Below are positions 22,301-34,300 of a stretch of DNA of 64,000 bases, piece by piece; within the stretch, counting starts at the first letter, position 1; every line of letters begins with the position of its first letter. This stretch comes from Heliopora coerulea. Its lineage: Eukaryota; Cnidaria; Anthozoa; Scleralcyonacea; Helioporidae. The position numbers were made by a program, and so were the translations under genes. The notes under the pieces were generated by a model, which saw nothing but the letters and a program-made list of their open reading frames with translations, was not told the DNA's origin and made no database searches. The DNA lies in NCBI GenBank assembly GCA_030142905.1, contig JASJOG010000160.1:372001-436000 (forward strand). The letters run 5' to 3'.

Positions 22301-25300
22301 GAACGGCATGGCCTAAAACGCGGAATGGAACATTTGGAACACCTGAAACATCTCAAAAGCTACTGTTTTCGTTCATTTTTGAGCTTTTCTACATTCCAAG
22401 TACTTGTTCCGCTCGACTCTCAAAAGTCGACTTCATTTACTGCAGTGTTACTGGCATTATTCGCAAAGCAAGGTTTACTTCCACTTTTTAGTTCTTCACC
22501 GCTTCTTGATCGAAAATTGTATGTAAGGGCGTCGAGCCACAGAGGTCAGCAGGTAATTTTTCGTTTCTCGTAACCTCTGTAATATAAGTGATATTTGATA
22601 TTTACTGCTGAAAAATGACATTTCATTTTAGATTAAGATACCATTTATTCGATGTCGGGTGGACGTCCTCTTACCCTCGCATAGTTGGAATATGTGCTTC
22701 CGCTGTGGGTTTTAGCTTTTTCATCTTTATGGTCAGTTTTTAATTTCTTCATATGTATCTCTGAAACAATGTTTAATGTTGGTCTTCTTCTATAATGTGT
22801 ATTATACTTAAGAGAATCAGTTATTGTAAACAGTCATCGATTTTTTTCCATTAATATGTCCAATTTGTTCTCTGATCAATTGATTAATTTTAATAGTTTT
22901 AAAAATTTAATGTTCTAAATATTAATTTAGCTTAATGATTGGAGACATTCTCTGACCAAAATTATAATTTATTTTGACGAGCTTTCGGCCACTAGACTTT
23001 CGGCCACTGAAGTTCGTCGAAATAAATTATAATTTTGGTCAGAGATCGTTTCCAATCATTATGCTTCTACCTGACTCGGCATCATCTATATTTGCAAATG
23101 AACTTAGCTACAGCAATTGACAACGCAATTTTTGAACTTTTGTGCTCGATTATCATAGTTTACCCAACCCTAGATCACCGTTGATACTGTAACATTTTGC
23201 GTACGGCACGACAAATTATGGGCTAATTAGCCGTGCCGAGACCTACCTATGCAGAAGTGCTTGGCATGACTAAACTTTCAGGCAAGGGTATCAAATTTTA
23301 AAAGGCCACACCGTGCCCAAAAAATAGTGGCATCCGTGCCAAACTTTTAGCAGTGCCGTGCCCAAAATATGAACAGTGTGAACGGGCTCAAAAACAAAAG
23401 TACCTTCTTATATTTGTAGGTAAATATGAATCCTTTCTTTCTTAAGCTTACTTCAAGAAATATTCATATGTGCCAAGGATGGCTGCAATACCTATGAGAT
23501 GAAAACGGTCCCATTCCTAACAAACCTTACAATCTCTGTGTTGGGAGATTTGAGTCGCGAGAATGGTCTGACAAGGATGGCAAGCTCGAGTGCCCGGAAA
23601 GAGAAGGCTATGCACACTACCATCTCTTGATTTAATAATAGACTTGTTAGATATTGCTTAATATTATTATGATAAAGTTTTTCTTAACTCCTTATGCATA
23701 TTCAATTCTGTTCTGCCAGAGAATTGCAACTATAACTTTGGGATGACCAAGCTTGGCCCTACAAAGCTTGGTTCAACTGCAGAAATACATTCAAGACGAG
23801 AATGGTAGTGTGCACAGGTTTCTCTGTCCGGGTAGTTGAGCTTGCCATTCTTTTCACGCCATTCGCACCTCTCCCACCTCCCGACACAGAGATTGTAAGG
23901 TTCGTTAGGAATGGAACCATTTTCATCTCTTTCATTTGTATTACACTGGAGAATTGTAGCTATAATTTTCTCAAATGTGCCAAGAAGGACTCAAAGTGTT
24001 GCATGCTAGATACTATAAATGCTTGATGTTTATATAATTATTACTTCATTTGGTTCACATTGTAAATACGGGTTGCAGTTAAGTTTAATTCATTTAATTA
24101 AATAAACCATTGTTGTTAGCACGGTATTATTGTTAATGTTTACTAATTAATGTTTACCAGTGCACGTTATTGTTAATGTTTACTAATAAATGTTTACCGG
24201 TGAAAAAAGATACAAACTCTGGTTGAGTTTTGTGCTCGTTTTAAGTTCTCTCTCTTTGTCTTCGAATCAACTGATCAGAGGACAACAACTTGGAGAGACT
24301 AGTGAAAAAAATCTATGACTATTAACAGTTACTGATTCTCTTAAGTATTATATATATTATAGAGGAAGACAAACATTAAACATTGTTTCAGAGATACACA
24401 AAAAGAAGTTAAAAACTGACCATAAAGATGAAAAAGCTAAAACCCACAGCGGAAGCACATATTTGAACTATACGAACATAAAAGCACGCCCACCCGACAT
24501 CGAATAAATGGTATCTTAATCTAAAATGAAATGTCATTTTTCAGCAGTAAATATCAAATATCACTTATATTACAGAGGTTACGAGAAACGAAAAATTACC
24601 AGCCGACCTCTGTGGCTCGACGCCCTTACATACAATTTTCGATCAAGAAACCGTGAAGTAAAACTTGCTTTGCGAACAATACCAGTAACACTGCAGTAAA
24701 TGAAGTCAACTTTTGAGAGTCGAACGAAACAAGTATTTGGAATGTAGAGAAAGCTCAAAAATGAACGAAAACAGTAGTTTTTGAGATGTTCCAGATGTTC
24801 CAGACGTTCCAGGTGTTCCAAATGTGCCATTCCGCGTTTTAGACAGTGCCCATTCGAACCACGTGAGAAAGAAAAGAAAGACAACCGACTTATAAAAGCC
24901 ACTTAACTAGTTTAAAAACAAACTGATCAATTTGAAAGAAACCTCAGCAAATTTTAAAAAAAAGCATCAAAATTTAATCAAGTTTAAAAATGCATAAATT
25001 CAAACCAGCTTTAAAATTTGCTAAACAAACTCTGATAATAGTACACAAGAGTAGAACGTAAACCTAAGATAGAACGGTAACAGGTTATTTTCAAATTTGT
25101 AATATTTTACTTGAAAAACATCTCACCATGATTATAATTCCAATGAACAGATTAGTAAAGATAAAGTGTCCCAGGAAAATAAATGAAATGGTGAACCATT
25201 GGCTATAAGGACGATTTTCTAAATCTTTTTGTACATCAGTCCAACCATCAACCTGCACAGTACAATAATAAACAGAAATGATATTTGATGATATATGATA

Positions 25301-28300
25301 TATGAGAAATGATATGTACAGTTAAAAACTGACATGACATTATACAGACATTATACATGACATTATACAGAAATGATATATGAGTTGAAGATGATTTAAA
25401 AGTTTAATATGATTTATTTAAGATAGTTTAAAAGAATCTATGTTAAAAAAGACCCTCATTTTATTTCAAGGCATTAAAAGAGTGTACGTTCATGTGTAAT
25501 TTAATGGTGAGTGTCTGTGTGTCTGTGTGGGAAGTTTTCGAACTGGAAAAACTATTAAGCATAATTTTCATGAAGGGCTGTTTAATGTAAACTAACCTGG
25601 TCTGTCAATTCTCACTACATTCTAACTGGTTTCGTAAAGCAGTTAGCCCCTTTCGGTGGGTCAATCTCGGACGCAAACTCTCTCAAAATGAGTTGATTAT
25701 GCAACTTAACTGATTGACTTGACTTGAATAAAGCTAGAGCAATGACTCGCCTCGTCCAAAAATGGGACAATTTGACTGGACAAGAGAATTGTCTACCCGC
25801 TTACGAACTCGGCGCGATCAAGACTTGACTTCAAGTAACTCTACAGCGCGGTGAAAAATTGCTGTTTCATGTGTAAGAATTGTTGAGAAGCCCAAGCACT
25901 AAGAATTCATTCAACTTGCAGAATTCCCTAAGTTTAGGTCGAACAGAAAAAAACTACTTTCTTACTGTAACGTAAGTAAATAAGGTGAGCATCGCGGAAC
26001 TTAAGCTGGACCAATTTGCACTCTTCTCTTTGGTTTCGTCATCATGACCAAATATGTAGTACCTGTAAGGAATTATATTGTTGCAAAAGCTCCAGTTAGT
26101 TAATTCTACTTTATTTCTACACTGAGACTTGTAAGAATACTTAGTACATAATACATTCTGCGCTGATTTACTCTACAAGCATCAAAACTTATTCTCATTA
26201 ACAAGATTGGATAAGAAACAATTTAAAAAAAAGATTTTCGCTGAAAAGAGGGTAGTTTTCCTGTTATAACGTGTCAAATGTTCGTACTAGTCGGCTATGG
26301 TTTTCGGCTGTTGGAGGCAATTTCCCTACGTTCTGCTTCTTATTGTTATAATTACAGCCGAAGCCTCGAACAAGATATGTTATCATGCTCATGATCACAA
26401 TCATGATTACAACTATGTCAATTGTAATTGGATTGATGGTGGTAAGAGTGATGGCAACAGAAAAACAATAACAAAGGCTATGGCAATGACAATGGCAATG
26501 GCAATGGCAATGGTAATAACAAAGGAAGAAAGGAGAGTGACGGAAAGTACCGGCAACAAATATCTCAAGAACTATTCAACGTAAGACCACTCAAATTTTA
26601 CAGAATAATGTAGGTCGTTTTTGAACTTTGTAAACATAATATGTAGCTATGGCGATAAAAAGAGATGTAGCTATGATTTCATTATTTTGAGTTGTTCTCT
26701 TATACTGCAATTATCTGTAATGTCACGTTCAGAAATTAGTTACCTAGTTTATCTTTGTTCAAAGTCAATCCTATCCTAAAATGACGTAGTTTAAAAAGTG
26801 ATTTAATTTAGGATAAATTAGGAGTTCCAAAATATCCTGTAACTTTTTTCTTCTCAATATTTTTTGCTTATTTTAGCCAGTGGTAAAGGCAGTAATTATA
26901 AATAAAAAGTCAGAGAATTTCAGAGGTATCCCACTTCGCTCAGTTTGAAGACGGTTAATAAAAAGTTCATCCAATAACCTACCCAACAACTGCGAAAAAA
27001 CTCATGCACATACATAGTAGTACTACCACATTGAGAACGGAGTGGCGGATGGTGTCAATCAAGGCTGTTACGAGTACTTGTAGCCCTTCGATAAAGGATA
27101 TTGTCCTCAGTGTTCTTGCAGCTGTTGACAGAAACATAAAAGAAACGAGAGAAAAAAAAATTTGCAAACAAGATTACAGGATTTTGAAGAAATTTATGAT
27201 TAAAATTAAAAGACTTTTCTTTCGATTTATTTTAACAACTCACTTTTACTTTAAATGTGCTACTTGTGGCAGCCATGATATTGAGGTTATAATTTCCTGG
27301 TTTGCCAATTTTGTACCACTTTTGCAGCAGAACCTCTACCAAAATTTTACCTTTACGTTTGTGCTGTAAATGCAGTTTCACTCCACTGAGTCTGGTTGTG
27401 TTATTATGTTCAAGTATCTTTTTATCTGAGATGGTCGTAAACTATATGTCTTTGTACTAACGTAATTCTATTCTTCACCGTTCAGAGTTGCTATTTTGAC
27501 GTGTTAACTTGAAACGTGTTGGTACTGAGGCTATACCAGCCAGATAACACTTGTTGGGAGGGCCGATGAACTATTTTGCATACATGACCACTGCTCAGAG
27601 TTAAGAATAACGACAGACGGCGAGGTATGGAAAAACAATCATAATTATCTTAGCATGCATAATATTTGTTTGGTCCCTTTTGACCAAATACTATTGCGTT
27701 TTGAGTCAAGGCAATAAATTGATGAATTTGATGGTGGTGGTGATGATGATTCATTTACGGAAGTTGTGCATCCCCTTAACTTGAAGTTAATTTAAGAGAA
27801 CCGTTTTTAGTTGAGATAAATAACAATTGTCAATGGTTAAACGAATTTTTTACTGAAAATCACTTTTGTACAGTGAAACTCAGTTAATACGGACACCATC
27901 GGGACAAGATGAAATGTCCGTATTTACCGGATGTCCATATAAACCGGGTTTGTCAATTTACGTCGCGTAAATAGTAAGTAGGTTTCAATGCGTGGAAACG
28001 ATATTTAGTACAGTGTTGTATAGTAGAACTTACAAATAAACATCCGAAGCAAAAAGCAAACATTTCGTGAATTCACAGTGTAAATAATATTCGAGTCATT
28101 TAAAGAAGTCAGTAATTTCACGTTGAACAGAAGCCCTCCTCTTGCGGTCTACTGAGACTGCTTTGACCTCTGATACAACCTTTGCAAAGGTATTTGCAAC
28201 ACACAGGAGGTTTTCGTAGATCAAGTAAACCGTCAGGTCATCGAGCATTTCAGCTGCCTCTTTCAGCAATGTTACTTTAGAGACTGGCTCTGTTGGCTCA

Positions 28301-31300
28301 TTACTGGCGGAAATTTCAAGATCGCTGTCATCTCGGAACCATTTGGAACAAACTTGGGAACGAACTTCGCAACTTACGAATGAACCTTCCCAAGGTGAGA
28401 CCAATATTTGAATCGGAAATCGTAAAGCAAGCTGGAATCGAAAGTAAAAAGCGATCAATCTACACATTATCGTTGTCTTGAGAGAATGTGTCGGTATTAA
28501 CCAGGTGGACTTTGAATGAAAATGGGTATTTGGGACAGGAAAACGTGTCCGTTGTCCGTATTATCCTGTGTCCGCATTAAACGGGTATATTTTAAAGGCA
28601 TTTGTATAAGTTGCAGCTGGGACAGAACAACATGTCCGTAATAACCGGGTGCTCGTAAGGCTGGGTTCCACTGTATATCCGCTATTGATTCTCCAGGCGG
28701 GAATCACAATCGTAAAAGGAATACCTATGACCAGCACACTATTCGTAAAGCAGCCATAATTTTTATAATGCTGCGTGCTTCAACAACGAAACATCAAACT
28801 GTATGAATTTCTTTTTAATTTCATACAAGTGGTTATAGCTGTTTTACGATAATATCCTAGGCACTGGAATTCCTTTCACAATTGATGTTACCCTTGCAAT
28901 TACTAACATAAATTTGGAGAAACTTGTCCAAAGGTTGCAAGATGTTCAATTATCTTTTGATATGCATTTATTCCAATTTCAATAAGACTTTCATAAGCCA
29001 ATTTGCAACTCTCTATTTGACTTAGGGAGTGGAACAGACCCTAAAGTGGGACTTTTTTCCATAACTTTGATATTGGGGACCAAAAATTTTCGTGAGGAAG
29101 CAAAAATTTTTTCCTAAAAATTTAAGTAGCAAGCAATATAATTTTGAGGCAAGTTATATTATATTTAACGTTATTTTCTCCAATTTTACCAAATTTTCCG
29201 AATTTTCTCTGATTTAGGTTTATTCACCATCTGTTTTTGCCTGGTAGGTCTTTGACAGAAGTTGAGATTTCATTTCTTTACCCTAAATTTTATGAGAAAC
29301 TTTCTATGTGTTTTTCTCTCAAACACGTTTAACGCCATTGCCATTTATACCGAAATTCAGAACTGGCTGTTGGATTTTTAAGCTTTTTTATATCTATCAT
29401 TCTCTTTGGGATGAAGTGATAACTTAAGAAGTTCACGCAATGTGTCCGAGCTTTTTCTTTGCTAACTCTTTACTTACATATTGGGCCATATGTGAACCTA
29501 CTTTGATTGTTCTGGTTTTCAACCATTCCAAACGACAAATCAAGAAAAAAAAGGCGCAATTTCGATTTTTCACAGATATAACCAGTACCGTCGACAAGTG
29601 GGGTTAGCGGTGTCAAATTCATCCCAGGCCCGAAACAAATAAGGGGGCCAGGAAGAAATCAAAGGAACAGTTCGCCTGAAAGTACTACATTGATTTCAGA
29701 TTTTTTTTAATGATCACTGGAATTAAGAGCTAAAGCTCATGCTCCATCATTGGTCCTAAAGTAAACTCTTTTTTATTACATGAGTTTTACACTTATGTGA
29801 CAACAATTAATGCGCATGATTTAGAGTATAGACAGTATGGATTCATGGAATACTGAATTAATGTACTATATATGAAGAAATATTTGCAAACTTGCTACAA
29901 AATTTTGAGCTTGGCGTTACCTGCATTTAATAATTTAAACGTAGAATTGCTTTATTACTTTGTTCATTTCTGAAGTTCATACAGTGCGGAATTAGTTTAT
30001 TACCGAAAATTCGGTAGGCAAATTAAATGTCTCACAAAAAATTCCAAAAATTAAAGTATGTAAAGCTCTATTATGCCCGATAGCAAGGTTAGTCAAATTA
30101 ATTTTTGGCCGGAGTGGGTCTACCAACTTCTCTATCTCTCCGCCCGGGGCCCGCAGCAGCTCTCTGTGGCACTGGATACAACGTTCCAAAAACTTATCAA
30201 ACAAGCTCCCAAGACAAGATCCACCTCTACTCCTCCTACCTAACCCCTCACGGGGGCAGCGAGTTCATGTGAGCAGGGTCCCTGTGGAGTTCCATCCAAG
30301 CCGGTCTATCCGTAAGTGGGTTCCAAGTGTATGGCTGCGTTCCGTAATACAGTCCCGTATCCTCTAGTGTGATGCAACTCTCGGTTTCCAATCAAGAAAT
30401 CGGACGGAATCGCATTCAAAGTGAATTGATCCAATGCAACTCAAAAATAATGGGTAGGCAAACTTTAAACATCTAATAAATTGAGCTTAAAGATGGATGA
30501 AATAGTCGAATTCACCTTGGTTTTAGTCATAGAAACATCCAAAGTGTCTGGTAAATGCTAAATGGAATTCTTTAGATTCTCTTGTCCTTTCTAAGTCTTG
30601 CTTAAACACGGAGCGATCGCATAAGAAGAGGCTGAGTTTCTCAGCCTTTCAATTATGATTAAGGAAAGGTCACATGTTATTGGTCAATTGAGTTCAGACT
30701 AATTTCCGGTGGACGGATATCACGTTCAATTGAGGATATCACGTACTTCTACCAAGCGCCCTTCCTCATCGCGTTTGACTTCCATTTTGAAGCCGTAGTA
30801 GGCCTTGCTCTCTTTAATTGCACTTTTATTCTTCTGGTAGTAGGCTTTATTGCGATTATACTTGCTAAGCCCCGCAGAACGCGGAGTTGTGCTTTGCGCA
30901 GAGGTAGAAGTCCGAGCTGTTGGATGAGAGCGACCGAGCATATTTGCTAAAGTGGCGCCAGGTTTTGTTTATATTTATATTACAAGCTTCAAGTATTCGC
31001 CCAAATGAATACAGATGGCTATGACACATCGCGGACGTAATAAAATGTGAATCGTGCCCAAACACTGCGCGGGTAGGATGACTATAAGTGAATGAAGATG
31101 CGCAGGACGTCTCGAATGATTATAATACGACGTATGACAACCAGAAAAATCAGTAAATGTGGCATGTTCAGCCATTTATTGCTTTATATATTGTTTAGCT
31201 GTATTTTAAAAACACATTTTAAAAGTACTTCCGTAAGCTTTAGGCTCTAGGACACGCTTGTGTAGCTCTACGCTCTCTAGTTCAGTCACGCTTCAAAGTG

Positions 31301-34300
31301 TCCGGCATTTTGAAACATTCAACCGCCATACGAAGCCAGAAATGTGGGAGGAGCTTACCGTTTTATAGCGTCGCTCCGTGTTTAAGAAGTAATAATGTAT
31401 CACTAATCGCAAAAAACAGTGCATTATGGGAGAATTTATTATTTTGTGTTGTATCGTTACCATCATTATATGAGGACCAGACCGGGTTTTCAAGTACTCG
31501 GAATTCGTTCCAGAATCAGTTCCTCGGCTTCGTCTCGAACTGAAAACACGGTCTAGTCCAAATAGGAGGCTTTTAAATGACTTCTCAAAATCAATTAGTG
31601 TATTGGCACCATCAATCAGTGTATTAGTAATGAATAAATGGATGAATAAACCGATTGTGTGAAATTGCATTTTAAGTCCAAGGACTTGAACTATTATTTC
31701 CAGTCCGACGACTGGAAAAAACAGTTCAAGTCCTCTGCCCACTACTTTCATGGTATTTCGAGTTCGCTCATGTGGTGCCATTCAGCGCTTCTGACTGATT
31801 GATGTACTCATGAGTTATTAATGAGTTTGAGAACTTTTGTGCAAGTCAAGATTTTGGCCAATCAATTACCGAGCTATAAAACTTTACAAACTAAAAAAGA
31901 CTCCGGAAAATGTTATTCTTAACTTGTGATTCAAGTAAAAAGAGAATAGACAAGACTGTTTACCTTCTTGTCTATTTTTTTTACTTCAATCACAAGTTAC
32001 GAATGATATTTTTCAGAAACTGTTTTATTTTTTATTTGTTAAACTGTTGGCTGGTTTTGGTTTATAGTGCTTCACTACTTTCTGTCATTGTTAAGGAAAC
32101 AGTTCCTGATTTTATCTCAATCTCAGCTTTAGTGGCCTTCTTGGGGTCAGATTGCAATCATTTGCTTGTTGAGTTATTTGTAAAGATTTCTATTATTTAA
32201 CGTATTTAGAATGGAAATCGAGTAATAATTTGAAAATTACTTCAGTGACGTCGCTCACTTCGTAAATTCACCTGATCCACGATGTTGCATCAATGAAAGG
32301 TCTCTATCAGTGGCGTAGTTAACCCATTTTGATTGGGGGGAGTGTCCAGTTTAATGTGCCCGAACATTGTATACTTTCAAAAATTGCTCGAATTTAATTT
32401 GACATTCAAGCCATGTATGGTGTACCATCGCTTCCTCAACCCCAACACGTGAATTAAATATAAACTAGTAACCAAAAGGCATTATACGATAGATGTAATA
32501 CAACGCCACATCTGATTGGTTGCCATGCGTGCTCCATATCTCAATGGAGCACCGGAGAAACCGCGAGAAAATATTTCGAAAAAAAATTCTTGAGAAAATC
32601 GTTATTTAACTGTCAGGAAAAGCAAGTTATTACTTAAATGGTGAAGGAAAAAATCGACAGCTGGGTTAGGATAACAGATGCTGAACCGACATTCGTGCTG
32701 GACTTTTGTGTGTAAGTGTTTCAGCCTTTAGTAAACAAGCAAAACAGTAAATTTGCTCGACCGCCGATGCGTTTCACCTCTTTCTCCAAAGACGAAATGC
32801 ATACAATTTTAGCAAAAAAAAAAACTGGATGAAAACAAAAAGAACAACAAACTGGTCTGTCACAAAATTTTATTGAAGATAGAGGACATGGAATACTTAA
32901 AGTAACAAAAGCGAAAAAAAGTGGTTCAGTCAACAAATTGTAAACAGAAAACACAACCCGGAAGCACATCCAGTTACGTATATCAATTTAAAACCATAAT
33001 ATATATAAAAAAAAACTACATGTAAAAAGAATAACGTTGAAATAAATACCTAATACATTCTCTTAAACTGTCTGTTATGTTTTCTTTCTTCAAAAACCTC
33101 AGTTTGATCCATAAAATGAACCACTCGCTTCGTGAGTAATTACCACGGAAAAAAATCGAAGCCCGAGGCCTTGAGGATCACCCGATCTTCAAGCGGCCAA
33201 TCAAAATGTTTGGAACTTTTGGCTAACGTAAGGACAAAGCAATTTTTAATCAACGAAATAAAGCTTGTTTTCAGTTATTTTATGTCTGATTCTATGTTAT
33301 AAAAGAAATGGTTCATAATTTGGCGTGCTCCATTGAGTTATGGATGCACTTGGGAAGTTGGGAGAGCACTCAAAAATCTAGAGTATCTTTCGGCTATCGC
33401 CTTGAGCAACTCTTACGCTTTTTTAGTGCTTTCCCAACCGCCCGCGTGCATCCGTAACTCATTGAAGCACACCAAATCACGAATTATTTCTTTATTTTGA
33501 CGAGTTTTACCTTAAAAGATTTTTCCTGAATTGCTATTTATTTTTTGTCCGAATATTCTATTTTTTCGCACACTTTGGGGGTGTCACACCCTTCATCCTC
33601 CCCAACATTATACGCTACTGCTCTTTATGTAGTTCAACTATTATATAGAGCATATGCACTTAATCTCCAGATGCTCGGATAACAAAGGGCATTAAGGCCT
33701 TGTTGGTCTAATTGACAAAAGAAGATGATCAAATTTCTTTTGTGTAGGAACACCAACATGTGAGCTATGACGTCAAGTGCAGACGCTCTATACAAATAAT
33801 AGGGAATAATTTTTTTTGTCAGAAGATTTAAAGAAAAATTACATTGACTTTTGGTGAGACATTCATATTATAACCCTTTCTATGAACACTTCGTATTACG
33901 AATATTTTGTTTGAACGTTACGATTGACGATTAAATCCTTTCTGTCCAGATAAATCTTCTATTAATTTTGCTCTGGTTAACGCTCGACAGTTCTACTAAG
34001 ACCTTTCGACAGGAAAGAGCAATTAATACCATTTAAACTAATTCTTATCAAACAATCAATTTTAATAACAAAAACTGAGGCCCAGCAGCTGGAGAATGCG
34101 TATAGAAGCCATAAAATCATATTAGTTTTAAAACATGTTTAATTCTAACGTTTCATAGCGTCTCGCAACGTCATCAGAGTGTAGCAATTTGTCTTGACAA
34201 TAGGGTATATATTACATGCAAATCAGATTGGCTATACCCTATTGTCTTAAATATTTTTTGCTACACTCTGATGGTGTTGCGATATGTAGCGAAACGTTAC

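Larger units (their letters stand above)
22299..24857. mobile_element. 2.56-kb element with inverted repeats of about 550 bp, no transposase seen
   Basis: 22299-22850 and 24305-24857 are reverse complements at high identity: the words CTAAAACGCGGAATGG, CTTACATACAATTTTCGATC, GATACCATTTATTCGATGTC and ACAATGTTTAATGTTGGTC (or near matches) recur mirrored. The core (22851-24304) holds two nested foldbacks. Small frames within the arms are mirrored but show no known domain. The size and long inverted repeats suggest a foldback-type or non-autonomous DNA transposon. It sits between the S6 and post-S6 exons of CatSper3. Confidence 0.75.

Noticed and set aside
26297..26584. 95-codon frame with Ala-Met repeats
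   Set aside because: It follows from the GGCAAT repeat; no splice or homology support.
31293..31781. 162-codon open frame on the minus strand
   Set aside because: No recognisable motif; it lies in a large intron and overlaps frames on the other strand.
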